Positions 9,105 through 19,110 of a DNA stretch of 64,000 nucleotides are shown one piece after another. This DNA comes from Clostridium muellerianum (GTDB lineage: Bacteria; Bacillota; Clostridia; Clostridiales; Clostridiaceae). Made by a program: the position numbers and the translations under genes. The stretch lies in NCBI RefSeq assembly GCF_012926525.1, contig NZ_JABBNI010000004.1, forward strand, positions 143,687 through 207,686, in the 5' to 3' direction. Within the stretch, counting starts at the first letter, position 1, and each line of letters opens with the position of its first letter. The notes under the pieces were generated by a model. That model was not told the origin of the DNA, did not search any database, and was given only the letters and a program-made list of their open reading frames with translations.

Positions 9105-9836
9105 TTAACTTTCCTTTAGGTTAGTTATATCATCATATGAGAAGTCCTTAGTTTGATTATTTCCAATATCTACAGTTACTTTTATTCCTTCAGCACCTCT
9201 TGATACTGCTTTTACTACTCCAGTGTAATTTTTATTATTACTATCTTTATCACTTAGCTCTACTGTTTTACCAACTAAAGCTGATGCACTTAAAAACTCA
9301 TTAGTATTATTTACAGTATTTGAATAGTTATTTAAACTACTTGCATCATCTATTTCAGTTGCATCATCAATATCAAACTTTCGAATATCATTAACTATAT
9401 TTCCATCTTTATCCTTTGTTTTTCCTACTAGTACATTTAATTGTATATTACTACCACTTTTAACTACATTAGTTACTAATCCACTGTAAAAATTACCATT
9501 TTCATCTAGTTTGTTTAAAGTTACACTTTTACCTATTAAATTATTAGCTCCCGTAAACTTCATAGTAGTGTTTAAATTAACCATTTGTTCCAAACTTGAA
9601 AACTGTGCCATTTGTGATACATATTCAGTTCCATCCTTAGCATTAGAAGGATCTTGATTTGATAACTCTGCAGCTAAGATCTTAAAAAACGCATTTTTAT
9701 CCATATCCTGACCTTTTTTTACTATTCTAGTACCTCTTGAAGTTTTAGTAGCATTACTATCCTCAGCCTTTTTAACATCACTATTCTTTGAGTTAGCAGC
9801 AGTACTCGTATTGGTAGCACTATTTACTCCAGCCAT
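9105..9836 (-). CDS. flgD: Flagellar hook capping/scaffold protein FlgD
   Basis: FlgD caps the growing hook and is required for FlgE polymerisation. After a Ser/Thr/Asn-rich leader of about 45 residues, the conserved FlgD block appears: MDKNAFFKILAAELSNQDPS, then YVSQMAQFSSLEQM. The remainder is beta-rich with two similar halves (GKSVTLNKLDENG... and GKTVELSDKDSNN...), like the hook-cap Tudor/Ig region. The ATG follows AGGGGG. It is located immediately after fliK. Confidence 0.94.
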   Translation of the reverse strand: MAGVNSATNTSTAANSKNSDVKKAEDSNATKTSRGTRIVKKGQDMDKNAFFKILAAELSNQDPSNAKDGTEYVSQMAQFSSLEQMVNLNTTMKFTGANNLIGKSVTLNKLDENGNFYSGLVTNVVKSGSNIQLNVLVGKTKDKDGNIVNDIRKFDIDDATEIDDASSLNNYSNTVNNTNEFLSASALVGKTVELSDKDSNNKNYTGVVKAVSRGAEGIKVTVDIGNNQTKDFSYDDITNLKES

Positions 9837-9873
9837 ACCTTTGCCCCCTAACTTTTTTAAATTAAGCCTTTTA

Positions 9874-11319
9874 CTATGCCAAAATATTTACATTACTGTC
9901 TATTTCATTTTGATCTTCTAGTTCATTTGTAGTTTCTTCTATAGCACCTATAGCCTTAGCCTTTTTATTGTTTTTACCATTTTGATTATTTCCACTATTG
10001 GAACCATCTTTAAAGAAAGTAGTATCTTCATTGTAAATATTTAAGGAAAGACTATTAATTTTTGTATCATTATTTTGAAGCTTTTGTGTCATATCTGTTA
10101 TATTAGAATTTAATAAATTAAAGGCTTCCTTATTTGAAGCACCAATAGATGCTTTCATAACCCCACCTTCTACAGTTAGTTTTATAATAACTTCTCCTAG
10201 TTCTTTTGGTGCAATTTTTACTGTTAAGTTCTTTATATTATTAGTTTCCATATACTTTATAGTTTTTATTACATCATTAGTTATATTATTTTTGTTTATT
10301 ACCATGTCAGCTACATCTTCTACTTTAATATTTTTATTTACATTATTAAATTGAGTCATAAAATTTGTAGCCTTTGAAATTTTATCTTCCTTACCTGTAT
10401 CACTAGTAAGAGATTTTAAAAAGTTATCTTCTTTTGAAGTTTCCTTATTTAAAGAAGAATTTTTATCAGAATCTTGTTTTTTACTTGCAACAGCCAATTC
10501 AGAAGTATTACTATTTGAAATTTCTCTATAAGTTTCTTTGAAATCTAAAATAGTACTTTTACTGTTCTTGTCTATATTATTATCTGTATTAACATCCTTT
10601 AAACTTGAACTTAAAGCTAACTTTAATTCTTGTTGTATTTTAGTTAAAATATCGCCTGAAGCTTCCGGCAAATTAACTTTGCTTAAGTTCTCAGTTATTT
10701 GTGGTATTACTTCTTTCTCTATTTGATCCATTACTTCTTTTGTTAAAAGTAATCTAACTGTTGGATCTTGCACTTTTGAAAAGTTTTTATCCAAAACTTC
10801 CTTAACCTTATCTCCAACAGAACTCAAAATTTGTGAAAGCTTTTCTGTAGCAATATTTTTTTCTTTATCACCTACTGCTTTAACAATAGTATCTAAAGCA
10901 TCTTTTATTTCAGATATAGTTTTTGCTTTTAAATTTTGCAAATCTTTAGCATCTACTTTTAAAAGAGCTGCTAAAATCATTAATAACTTATCTAAATCAA
11001 TTTTGCTATCTGAATCTCCACTTAATACTTTTTCTACTATAACACTTTTCAAGTCATCTGGTGATTTAATATTTTCTATGTCCTTATCAGATAAACCAGC
11101 TTCTTTTAAAGCCTTTTTAGTTTCTTCAGAAACCTCAAATTTAGAATCTTTTAAATCCTGAGATTTATTGTTTTTATTCAAAGTTTGAGAATCCTGGTTT
11201 ACTGAATTAGTTTTAGATAATACAGTATTAAATGTACTATTATTGTCTTTTGAAGTACTAATATCACTTTTATAATTACTGCTATTATTGTTTACTACAC
11301 TTAAAACATTCATATTCAT
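9874..11319 (-). CDS. fliK: Flagellar hook-length control protein FliK
   Basis: FliK measures hook length and triggers the FlhB specificity switch. The N-terminal 350 residues are polar and low-complexity (Asn, Ser, Lys rich), as usual for the ruler region. The C-terminal Flg_hook domain is recognisable around TVKIAPKELGEVIIKLTVEG through TDMTQKLQNND. The frame can be extended to a GTG at 11328 overlapping fliJ. GGGAGG lies 8 bases before the ATG at 11317-11319, so I place the start there. Confidence 0.9.
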   Translation of the reverse strand: MNMNVLSVVNNNSSNYKSDISTSKDNNSTFNTVLSKTNSVNQDSQTLNKNNKSQDLKDSKFEVSEETKKALKEAGLSDKDIENIKSPDDLKSVIVEKVLSGDSDSKIDLDKLLMILAALLKVDAKDLQNLKAKTISEIKDALDTIVKAVGDKEKNIATEKLSQILSSVGDKVKEVLDKNFSKVQDPTVRLLLTKEVMDQIEKEVIPQITENLSKVNLPEASGDILTKIQQELKLALSSSLKDVNTDNNIDKNSKSTILDFKETYREISNSNTSELAVASKKQDSDKNSSLNKETSKEDNFLKSLTSDTGKEDKISKATNFMTQFNNVNKNIKVEDVADMVINKNNITNDVIKTIKYMETNNIKNLTVKIAPKELGEVIIKLTVEGGVMKASIGASNKEAFNLLNSNITDMTQKLQNNDTKINSLSLNIYNEDTTFFKDGSNSGNNQNGKNNKKAKAIGAIEETTNELEDQNEIDSNVNILA

Positions 11320-11324
11320 TTTTT

Positions 11325-11765
11325 TCACCTCCCTTCACGATGGTTTCTTATAAATCCATATAGAGCAAATTCATCATTGTTCCTCTGCTCTATAAGATTT
11401 TGCTCTTTTAAAAATGCTGCCTCACCTTTTTCTTTAAGTATTTCAACTGTTTTTCTTTCAACGCGTTTTTCATTTAAATCATATCTTTTATCTTGTAAAG
11501 TTTTTTCCTTTAATTTAAGTTCCTCACAAGCTTCATTTATACTATAATTTATAGCATTCAAATATATATGAGTTATTCTGCGTTTTACAGCCGATTCAGT
11601 ACCTGAAATGTTTCTGTACTTTTCATAATTTTCATTAAGCTGTTGTAATTTTGATTCAACTTTTAATTTTTCATTTTGTGCTTCAGTAAAATTTCTCTTA
11701 CTTTCTTCTTCTTTGTCTAGTCTGATATCTAAAAGTTTTTGCAATCTAAAATTGTATTTGCTCAT
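11325..11765 (-). CDS. fliJ: Flagellar export chaperone FliJ
   Basis: FliJ is the coiled-coil stalk/chaperone escort that works with the FliI ATPase and FlhA. The product (146 residues) is almost entirely heptad-rich helix, beginning SKYNFRLQKLLDIRLDKEEE, which matches the FliJ N-terminus. AGGGGGG precedes the ATG. It directly follows fliI and precedes fliK, the standard order. Confidence 0.93.
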   Translation of the reverse strand: MSKYNFRLQKLLDIRLDKEEESKRNFTEAQNEKLKVESKLQQLNENYEKYRNISGTESAVKRRITHIYLNAINYSINEACEELKLKEKTLQDKRYDLNEKRVERKTVEILKEKGEAAFLKEQNLIEQRNNDEFALYGFIRNHREGR

Positions 11766-11780
11766 AAAATCCCCCCTTAA

Positions 11781-13088
11781 TTATTGAAAAATACCTTTTA
11801 AAGAAGCTACACTTTCCGAAAAAGCTGTATGTTCTTTGATCCCCTGTTTTAAATAACCTATTATGTCATCATAATACTGTATTGAAGTATCTACTTTCTT
11901 ATTGCTGCCTTTTACATAAGCTCCTATATTTATCAAATCCTCTGAGTTCTTATAGGTTGAAAGAAGATCTCTAGCAAATGATGCTGTTTTTTTGTGATCA
12001 TCTTCTGCTACTTCAGACATAAGTCTACTTATACTACTTAGTACATCTATAGATGGATAATGATTTTTAGCAGCTAAATCACGAGATAACACAATATGCC
12101 CATCTAATATACCTCTTACTGCATCTGCTATAGGTTCATTAAAATCATCACCATCCACTAGTACAGTATAAAAAGCTGTAATAGATCCCTTATCAGACAT
12201 ACCTGCTCTTTCCATAAGCCTAGGAAGCTTTGCAAAAACAGAAGGCGTATACCCTTTTGTTGCTGGTGGTTCTCCTATAGCAAGTCCTATTTCTCTTTGT
12301 GCCATAGCAAATCTTGTTACAGAATCCATCATAAGTATTACCTTATTTCCTTTGTCCCTAAAGTATTCCGCAATAGCTGTAGCTGTAAAAGCCCCTTTTA
12401 ATCTTACTAATGCCGGTTTGTCCGAAGTCGCACATACAATTATAGACTTTTTCATACCTTCTTCGCCTAGATCTTTTTCTATAAAGTCCTTGACTTCTCT
12501 TCCTCTTTCGCCTATAAGAGCAATTACATTAACATCTGCCTCTGCATATCTTGCAATCATACCAAGAGTTGTGCTTTTTCCTACACCACTACCTGCAAAA
12601 ATACCAATTCTTTGTCCTTCTCCACAGGTTATAAAACCATCAATAGCACGAATTCCTGTAGGTATAACATCCTTTATTCTTCTCCTTTTTAATGGATCAG
12701 GCGGTTCAGTGTCTAGCGGATAAACCGTTCCTACTCCTATTTCTTCTCCATCTAAAGGTTGTCCAAGTCCATTTAAAACTTTTCCAAACAATTCATCTGA
12801 ACACTTTACACTTAAAGGTATTCCTTCTGGTACAACTCTGCAGCCTGGAGCAATTCCTATTAATTCTCCAAGTGGCATTAGGATAACATTATTCTCCTTG
12901 AAACCAACTACTTCACAGGTAACAGGATGATTTTTTTCATTATATATAGTACAAACCTCGCCAACAAAAGACTTTATTCCTTCTACCTCTACTGTAAGTC
13001 CTATAACTTTACTTACTATTCCTTCTGAGTAGTCAAAATCCATTTCATGTACCTTCTTATTTAAGGAATTAAAGTTTATGTTAATCAT
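11781..13088 (-). CDS. fliI: Flagellum-specific ATPase FliI
   Basis: FliI is the F1-beta-like ATPase that energises unfolding and delivery of export substrates. Motifs in order: an N-terminal beta barrel, Walker A GSGVGKST near residue 168, GERGREVKDFIE, Walker B LMMDSVTRFAMAQREIG, and the type III ATPase signature GEPPATKGYTPSVFAKLPRL. Length 435 is normal. AGGTG stands 5 bases before the ATG, and it lies 12 bases after fliH. Confidence 0.97.
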   Translation of the reverse strand: MININFNSLNKKVHEMDFDYSEGIVSKVIGLTVEVEGIKSFVGEVCTIYNEKNHPVTCEVVGFKENNVILMPLGELIGIAPGCRVVPEGIPLSVKCSDELFGKVLNGLGQPLDGEEIGVGTVYPLDTEPPDPLKRRRIKDVIPTGIRAIDGFITCGEGQRIGIFAGSGVGKSTTLGMIARYAEADVNVIALIGERGREVKDFIEKDLGEEGMKKSIIVCATSDKPALVRLKGAFTATAIAEYFRDKGNKVILMMDSVTRFAMAQREIGLAIGEPPATKGYTPSVFAKLPRLMERAGMSDKGSITAFYTVLVDGDDFNEPIADAVRGILDGHIVLSRDLAAKNHYPSIDVLSSISRLMSEVAEDDHKKTASFARDLLSTYKNSEDLINIGAYVKGSNKKVDTSIQYYDDIIGYLKQGIKEHTAFSESVASLKGIFQ

Positions 13089-13100
13089 AAAAACACCTGC

Positions 13101-13880
13101 CTACTGATCCTTAAGTACTATCTCTTTTACTTTTTCTATGGCTCCATCAATACTGACTATAATCTTACCATTTTCTCTCTCAATGATAGCTTTTCCAATT
13201 TCCACATCTTTATCAGGTATAATAAAAATATCTCCTCTAAATGGAAGTTGTTCTTTCCACAATTCTACTTTATTTTTTAATTCTTCACAATACGTTTCAT
13301 TGCTTTTTATTATGAAAGTTTTGGTGTTTTTCACTCTAGATAAGGCTTCAAATATAACATCATTTAAACCATCCTTATCTTTAACTTCTCTTTTTAAAAT
13401 GGATTCAACACAGTTTACTATTAACTCTCTTATTTCTTCTTCTTTTTCCTTTAAATATCTTTCTTTTTCCACTTTACAAGTTCTTAATATATTATCTGCA
13501 TTATCTTTTATTATTTGACCTTCTTTTTCAGCTTTTTCTATATTTTCCTTATATCCTTCTTCATAAGCTTTATTAAATCCATCTTCACTACCTTTTTGTA
13601 ATCCTTCATTATATCCTTTATTATATCCTTTTTCACATGCTTCTTTTTGTAATCTTTCTGCTTCTTCAAAAGCTTTTGAAATCAATTTATCACTTTGCAC
13701 TCTAGCATTTTCTACCATAGTCTTAGCTAAACTCTCATAACTATCTATAAAAGTTTTAGCATTAGTTTCAGCCAAGTTTTTTTGTTCAACCGATTCTTGA
13801 GTTTCAAATTCTGTTACTATTTTCTTTAACCCATCACTAGCTACGCTGGTACTTTTAATAATTCTATACGATGATTGCAT
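13101..13880 (-). CDS. fliH: Flagellar assembly protein FliH
   Basis: FliH regulates FliI and tethers it to the C-ring. The product has an N-terminal region and a long coiled coil with the glycine-spaced helix typical of FliH (GYNKGYNEGLQKGSEDG, with further repeats at residues 85-125). A C-terminal V/A-ATPase E-subunit-like domain ends with KIIVSIDGAIEKVKEIV. A GTG three codons upstream is possible. AGAGGTGG placed 5 bases before the ATG at 13878-13880 favours that start, overlapping fliG by 17 bases. Confidence 0.9.
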   Translation of the reverse strand: MQSSYRIIKSTSVASDGLKKIVTEFETQESVEQKNLAETNAKTFIDSYESLAKTMVENARVQSDKLISKAFEEAERLQKEACEKGYNKGYNEGLQKGSEDGFNKAYEEGYKENIEKAEKEGQIIKDNADNILRTCKVEKERYLKEKEEEIRELIVNCVESILKREVKDKDGLNDVIFEALSRVKNTKTFIIKSNETYCEELKNKVELWKEQLPFRGDIFIIPDKDVEIGKAIIERENGKIIVSIDGAIEKVKEIVLKDQ

Positions 13881-14880
13881 CTTCTCCACCTCTTGATATT
13901 ACTATCTCTCCAGCTTCGTCTAATCTTCTTATAATACCTACAATTTTCTGTTGAGCTTTTTCAACATCCATAAGTCTTACTGGTCCTAAGAATTCTATAT
14001 CTTCCTTTAAAGCAGCTGCAGCTCTCTTAGATTGATTTCTAAAGATAGCATTTGCAACTTCTTCAGAGCAGCCTTTAAGAGCCAATCCAAGCTCCTTATT
14101 TTCAACTTCTCTAAGAACTCTTTGTATAGAAACATCGTCAAGAGTAATAATATCCTCAAATACGAACATAGACTCTTTAACTTTTTCTGCTAATTCAGCA
14201 TCTTCTTTTTCAAGTCCTTCCGTAATATTCTTCTCTGTAGTTCTATCAACTTGATTAAGAATTTCTACTATTGTCTGAACTCCACCAATTACCTTCATAT
14301 CAGATTTAACTACAGAAGATAGTTTACCATCTAGAACTTTTTCAATTTCCTTTACTACTACTGGAGATGTATTGCTCATTGTAGCTATTCTATATGCTAC
14401 TTCTGCCTGTACGTCTTCTGGCAATGCAGATAATATTTGTCCTGATTTATCTGATTGAAGATAACATAATATAAGTGCAATAGTTTGAGGATGCTCATTA
14501 GTTATTATGTTTAAAAGCTGATGGGCATCTGCCTTTCTAGCTATTGCAAAAGGCCTAAACTGTTGTGTAGCCTCTGTAACCTTATCCAATATCTCCATAG
14601 CCCTTTGACTACCTAAAGCCTTAGACAAAAGACTTTTAGCATAATCCATTCCGCCCTCAGTTAAGTAATCTTTAGCCTTATTCATTTCTATAAATTCTGC
14701 AAGTATTTCTTGTTTCTGGTCAGATTTAACTGATGCTATATTAGCTATTTCATAGGTTATTTTTTGAATTTCTGATTCTGGTAGCTTTTTAATTATTCCT
14801 GCAGAAGCCTCTGGTCCAAGGGTTATAAACAATATGGCTGCTTTTTGAACACCTGTTAACTTTTCATTTTCTTTAGCCAA
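13864..14880 (-). CDS. fliG: Flagellar motor switch protein FliG
   Basis: FliG forms the upper C-ring and transmits torque from the stator. The product (338 residues) shows all three FliG domains: N-terminal LTGVQKAAILFITLGPEASA, the middle EHPQTIALILCYL block, and the C-terminal charged torque helix region (MFVFEDIITLDDVSIQRVLR). The start is TTG in the context AGGTGATAGGATTTG. It begins 6 bases after fliF. FliM and FliN, its usual C-ring partners, are not in this window. Confidence 0.97.
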   Translation of the reverse strand: MAKENEKLTGVQKAAILFITLGPEASAGIIKKLPESEIQKITYEIANIASVKSDQKQEILAEFIEMNKAKDYLTEGGMDYAKSLLSKALGSQRAMEILDKVTEATQQFRPFAIARKADAHQLLNIITNEHPQTIALILCYLQSDKSGQILSALPEDVQAEVAYRIATMSNTSPVVVKEIEKVLDGKLSSVVKSDMKVIGGVQTIVEILNQVDRTTEKNITEGLEKEDAELAEKVKESMFVFEDIITLDDVSIQRVLREVENKELGLALKGCSEEVANAIFRNQSKRAAAALKEDIEFLGPVRLMDVEKAQQKIVGIIRRLDEAGEIVISRGGEDAIIV

Positions 14881-14886
14881 ATCCTA

Positions 14887-16473
14887 TCACCTCTCATCTT
14901 CTGCTAGCCATGTTTTTACAATATCTGCAACTTGTTCTGGCTTGTCTTTTGCATAATTCTTTATTTCATTTTCCATATGAGTCTGTTCATTCTCTTCTTC
15001 TAAATCTGCTGATTTAAACTTAAACTGCTGTTTTGTAGGTTCTATTTCATCTCCTACAATTACATCAATTCCTTCAGTTTCATCATCAAATAATTCTTCT
15101 TCTTCCTCTTTCTTCTTTCTTCTCCATAAGAATAAAGCTACTGCTGCACCAAGAACTAGTGCTCCTAAAACTCCAAGTATAGTATACATTTTTGTCTTTT
15201 TAGCCTGATCTGCTGCTTTATTCATAGCATCTAAATCTTTTTTAGCTTTATCCTGCAGTGTGGTATCAAAAGGAATACCTTCTACATTTATAGTATCTCC
15301 TCTTTTAGCATCATAGCCTATAGCTGACACCGCAAGATTATTTATGGAAGTTTTAGTTGTAGGATCTACATTTCCATCTAAAGCCACAGAGGCTGTTAAT
15401 CTTTTTACTGCTCCTGCCGCCTTTATAGTTTTCTGTTTTACCTCTGATACATCATAGTTTTTAGTACTTTCATCATGAGTTGATGTACCATTGCCATTAT
15501 TTGCTGTTGTGGTGTTAGTCATATTATTATCCACAGGACTGCTAGAAGCTGTGGTTCCTTTATCTGTAGAAGTATCTTTTATATTATGTTCACTTACCAC
15601 TACACTCTTTGGATCATATGTAGTAGAATCCTGCTGTACAGCATCGAAATCTAAATCTGCATTAACTTTAACTTTAACTTTGTCCTTTCCATAAACAGCC
15701 TCCAGCATATTTAAAAGTTTCTTTTCCAATTCTTTTTCATATTGTTGTTTTAAATCTTGCTGTTTTTCTGCTGATGTAGTAGAATCGCTTATATCTTTAT
15801 TACTATTATTAAAAATATCCTTGGAAAGTAAAGTTAACTTGTCATCTATTACTTCTACATTTTCTTTAGGAATATTCTTAACACTTCCTGATACTAGTGA
15901 TACTAATGCTTTTACTTGATCTGAATTTAACTTTTGTCCTTGTTTCATCTGCAATGTTACAGACGCAGTTCCTGGTTGTGTATCCTTAACAAATTGGGTA
16001 TCATCTGGGAGTACAAGACTTACCCTTGCATTTTGTATTTCTGGAAGACTTTTTATAGTTCTTTCTAATTCTCCCTGAAGAGCTCTTTGGTAATTTATCT
16101 TCATTTCTGCATCTGTAGACCCTAATTTAGTTTTATCTAAAAGTTCAAATCCCTGGCTTCCATTAGTCATACTAACTTCCGATAACATCTGCATTCTCAA
16201 TTTATCTACTTGACCTTTAGGTACTAATATAGAATTGCCTTGAACTTTTGCATCAACTTTGTCAGTTTGAAGTTGTTTATAAACTGCTGCAGAATCTGCA
16301 GAGTCCATATTAGAAAATAAAACCTCATACTTTGTTGAACCTAAATACATTCCTAAATATATTAAAGTTCCTATAATTGCTGTGAAAATTATTCCAAAAG
16401 CTATCTTCTTTTTTTTACTTAAGCCTTTCCATTTCTCTATTAAATTTTTAAAAATTTGTGATAGCTTACCCAT
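14887..16473 (-). CDS. fliF: Flagellar MS-ring protein FliF
   Basis: FliF builds the MS ring in the cytoplasmic membrane. Two membrane helices bracket the protein (about residues 25-45 and 430-450). Between them are the ring-building motifs, including the YscJ/FliF block LSNMDSADSAAVYKQL-like region and ALQGELERTIKSLPEIQNAR. A Ser/Thr/Asn-rich loop at about residues 300-345 precedes the second beta region. The cytoplasmic tail (HMENEIKNYAKDKPEQVADI) is the FliG-binding site. AAGGAG precedes the ATG. Confidence 0.97.
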   Translation of the reverse strand: MGKLSQIFKNLIEKWKGLSKKKKIAFGIIFTAIIGTLIYLGMYLGSTKYEVLFSNMDSADSAAVYKQLQTDKVDAKVQGNSILVPKGQVDKLRMQMLSEVSMTNGSQGFELLDKTKLGSTDAEMKINYQRALQGELERTIKSLPEIQNARVSLVLPDDTQFVKDTQPGTASVTLQMKQGQKLNSDQVKALVSLVSGSVKNIPKENVEVIDDKLTLLSKDIFNNSNKDISDSTTSAEKQQDLKQQYEKELEKKLLNMLEAVYGKDKVKVKVNADLDFDAVQQDSTTYDPKSVVVSEHNIKDTSTDKGTTASSSPVDNNMTNTTTANNGNGTSTHDESTKNYDVSEVKQKTIKAAGAVKRLTASVALDGNVDPTTKTSINNLAVSAIGYDAKRGDTINVEGIPFDTTLQDKAKKDLDAMNKAADQAKKTKMYTILGVLGALVLGAAVALFLWRRKKKEEEEELFDDETEGIDVIVGDEIEPTKQQFKFKSADLEEENEQTHMENEIKNYAKDKPEQVADIVKTWLAEDER

Positions 16474-16494
16474 TAACTTAGCACTCCTTACTTA

Positions 16495-16806
16495 CTATAA
16501 CTGTGTCCTATTTAGTTCTTGATAGGCCTCCACGAACTTATTCCTAATCTGGACTGCAAGTTCTAATGACATTTTAGCTTCCTCAGTATCTAACATAACT
16601 TTATGTATATTTGTTTCATCACCTTTTATAAAACTCTCAGTGGTATCTTCTGATTTTATTTGCTGTGCATTTACTTCATCTAATTTTCCTTTTAAAAATT
16701 CTCCAAATCCCACAGATTCTGTTTCTTTATTTTCTGAGTTATCATTACTACTAGTTCCAATTTTTTGAAAAATTTTACTATCAGGAACAAATTCATTTAT
16801 CTTCAT
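16495..16806 (-). CDS. fliE: Flagellar hook-basal body adapter FliE
   Basis: FliE joins the MS ring to the rod. The 103-residue product ends with the diagnostic helix MLDTEEAKMSLELAVQIRNK followed by FVEAYQELNRTQL. The N-terminal 60 residues are polar and variable, as in other FliE proteins. AGGGTGA precedes the ATG. It sits between flgC and fliF. Confidence 0.96.
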   Translation of the reverse strand: MKINEFVPDSKIFQKIGTSSNDNSENKETESVGFGEFLKGKLDEVNAQQIKSEDTTESFIKGDETNIHKVMLDTEEAKMSLELAVQIRNKFVEAYQELNRTQL

Positions 16807-16817
16807 AATAAATCACC

Positions 16818-17252
16818 CTACTTTCCAATTTCTAATGCTTTTGAGAACATAGTTTTTTCAGAACTAATTGCATCTATATTAGCTTCATAAGATCTTGTAG
16901 CTACCATCATATCTGCCATTTCATTTAAGATATTTACATTTGGTTTAGATACATATCCTTGGGCATCTGCATCTGGATTTGATGGGTCATAAACTCTTCT
17001 AAGAGGTGATTGATCATCTACAATTCCTACAGCTTTTACTCCTAGAGGAGTTTGTTCATATTGTCCATTCTGCTTATTTAGTTGATTAGTTAAATTTTCT
17101 TGAAAAACCGCAATTTTTCTTCTATAAGGTTGTCCATTAGTACCTCTAGTAGTATCTACATTAGCTATATTAGAGGCTATGGTATCCATTCTCAGTCTTT
17201 CTGCCGAAAGACCACTGGCACTTATTCTTAAATTATTAAATGCTTTAATCAT
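16818..17252 (-). CDS. flgC: Proximal rod protein FlgC
   Basis: FlgC is a proximal rod subunit. It begins [20 protein letters not shown] with [16 protein letters not shown], the flagellar rod signature. It ends with [20 protein letters not shown], the matching C-terminal helix. The 144-residue length is typical. AGGGGAAG precedes the ATG. Unusually, 115 bases separate it from flgB. Confidence 0.97.
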   Translation of the reverse strand: MIKAFNNLRISASGLSAERLRMDTIASNIANVDTTRGTNGQPYRRKIAVFQENLTNQLNKQNGQYEQTPLGVKAVGIVDDQSPLRRVYDPSNPDADAQGYVSKPNVNILNEMADMMVATRSYEANIDAISSEKTMFSKALEIGK

Positions 17253-17367
17253 AAAAATTCTTCCCCTTCATAAAAATAAAATTTTCTCTACTAAATTTTA
17301 CACAATTGTTACACACTCTAAGTTACAACTTTATTAATATTTTGTTAACAAAACTTATTTTTAAAAA

Positions 17368-17769
17368 TTACTTTCCACTGATAACATATTTTTCTGAAGT
17401 TAATCTACTATTAGCCTGATTCAAAAGTGCCATATACATTAATGTATTTGCAGCTTGATTAGCTTTTTCATTTTCTATATCTACATTATTTCCATCTTGA
17501 TTCATACTAGTGGAGTTATCTACATTCGTTTTTATTTCTCCATAGTTTCCTTGTAATTTAATATGTTTGTTATCTGTAGTTTTTAAATCTAAATCATCTA
17601 AATTACTTTTTAAAGATTCTTCAAAAGTTACATATTTTCTTTTGTAACCTTTTGTATTTATATTTGCAATATTATCTGCTGTTGCTCTGCTTCTTTCTGT
17701 GGAAGCATCCAATCCCTTTTTAATCAAGCTATAAACTTCTTGATCTTTAGAAAGACTACTAATGTTCAA
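17368..17769 (-). CDS. flgB: Proximal rod protein FlgB (first gene of the basal-body operon)
   Basis: FlgB is the other proximal rod subunit. The start of the domain reads SLIKKGLDASTERSRATADN followed by IANINTKGYKRKYVTFEE; the C-terminus ends LLNQANSRLTSEKYVISGK. The longest frame begins with an ATG at 17784. GGGGGA lies only 7 bases upstream of the TTG at 17767-17769 and overlaps that ATG, so TTG is the more likely start. This is the first gene after a 447-base gap holding a promoter and the upstream flagellin terminator. Confidence 0.93.
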   Translation of the reverse strand: MNISSLSKDQEVYSLIKKGLDASTERSRATADNIANINTKGYKRKYVTFEESLKSNLDDLDLKTTDNKHIKLQGNYGEIKTNVDNSTSMNQDGNNVDIENEKANQAANTLMYMALLNQANSRLTSEKYVISGK

Positions 17770-18031
17770 CTTACAATCCCCCATTTTTGTATAAATTTTT
17801 TTTTCAAATTCTTATAATTTTAATATAATTTTATTTTGTATTAAAACACACTCAACATAAACTATTTTATCATAAAATTTAAAAGAAATGTTAATTTTAA
17901 AGAAAAAATGTTGAATTTTTTTTTATTTTTTTAGTAAAAAGTTTTAATTGCATTTAAAAACGCATTAATTTCTATAATTATCAAAACTAAAATCATAAAT
18001 TTAATTTAAATACCAGGATTTTGTCCCTTTT

Positions 18032-18060
18032 ATTATACAATATCAAAGTATGTTTTGCTA
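18032..18060 (-). promoter_or_regulatory. Putative sigma-A promoter for the flgB operon
   Basis: On the minus strand TAGCAA (18055-18060), 17 bases, then TATAAT (18032-18037). The -10 is perfect and the -35 weak. The rest of the gap 17770-18216 is AT-rich with no convincing ORF. The 5' leader would be about 260 bases. No clear sigma-28 motif was found here. Confidence 0.45.
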
Positions 18061-18143
18061 CCTAACTTTCACATGTAAATTTTTCTTCAATATAATTTTA
18101 CAAATTTTTTTGAATAAATAAGTCGTTTTTCTATTTTTTAATT

Positions 18144-18190
18144 AAAAAAAACAGCACCATTTTAGTTTTTCATGAAATTTGGTACTGCTT
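18144..18190 (-). terminator. Rho-independent terminator after flagellin 1
   Basis: On the minus strand CAGTACCA pairs with TGGTGCTG (one G-T pair) and is followed by a run of eight T residues (18143-18150 region). It lies about 27 bases past the flagellin stop and separates it from the flgB operon. Confidence 0.8.
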
Positions 18191-18216
18191 TCTACACATT
18201 ATTTAATTTTTATATA

Positions 18217-19074
18217 TTATCTACTTCTCACATTTTCTAGTACTTTCAATGCATCCTGAGGTAACTTATTTGTTTGAACCATCATAGCATTTCCCGCTTG
18301 AACAAGTATACTTGACTTGGTGTAATTAATCATTTCCTCTGCAACATCTGCATCACGAATCCCGCTATCTGCAGACTCAAGCCTGTCAGACATTTCAATT
18401 GTATCACTAAAACTTTCTTGAAATCTATTTTCTAGTGCTCCATACTGACTTCTTATAGATAGTATGCTATTTAAAGATTCATCCACAATATTTAAAGCAT
18501 CGTTAATGTTATTACTATCTGTTATATTGTATAAACCTCCAGATTTCATTTGCGACAAACTTTTACCGTCTGAAGTTTTCAAGTTATTAACACTTACATC
18601 TTTTTGTGGTACAATAATATTTTCTCCCACATTAGCGCCAACAACCATTTCCAAATCTTTCTCCTGACTTAGAAACTTAATCCCATTAAATTCAGTATTT
18701 TTAGATATGTTATCCATTCCATTTATCATCTCATCAATTTCATTTTGCATTATCTGTTTATCTTGTGAAGTATTTGCGCTTCCTGATTGTACTACAAGTT
18801 CTCTTATTCTTTGAAGCATTGAAGTCATATTGTCCAAGCCACCCTCAACAGTTTGAAGCATACTAATACCATCTTGTGAATTTCTTGATGCTGCTTGAAG
18901 TCCTCTTATTTGCATTCTAAGTCTTTCACTATCAGCAATACCATTAGGGCTATCCTTAGCATTATTTACTTTATACCCTGAAGATATCCTGTTCATAGCA
19001 ACACTTTGGCTCTTCAATGATTTTGAATAAGCTGTATACACATTTAGCGATGCTGAATTATGATTCAATCTCAT
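18217..19074 (-). CDS. fliC: Flagellin 1 (short, D0/D1 only)
   Basis: A flagellin of about 285 residues with the N-terminal signature MRLNHNSASLNVYTAYSKSL, the block SSGYKVNNAKDSPNGIADSE, and DGISMLQTVEGGLDNM. The C-terminal D0 helix contains IRDADVAEEMINYTKSSILV. Almost no variable D2/D3 domain is present. The ATG at 19072-19074 follows GGAG by 8 bases; a GTG three codons earlier is less likely. It lies 36 bases after a secreted Ig-like gene and probably shares its sigma-28 promoter. A terminator follows. Confidence 0.93.
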   Translation of the reverse strand: MRLNHNSASLNVYTAYSKSLKSQSVAMNRISSGYKVNNAKDSPNGIADSERLRMQIRGLQAASRNSQDGISMLQTVEGGLDNMTSMLQRIRELVVQSGSANTSQDKQIMQNEIDEMINGMDNISKNTEFNGIKFLSQEKDLEMVVGANVGENIIVPQKDVSVNNLKTSDGKSLSQMKSGGLYNITDSNNINDALNIVDESLNSILSIRSQYGALENRFQESFSDTIEMSDRLESADSGIRDADVAEEMINYTKSSILVQAGNAMMVQTNKLPQDALKVLENVRSR

Positions 19075-19110
19075 ATTATTCACTCCATATCATATAATTA
19101 GTTTTACAAT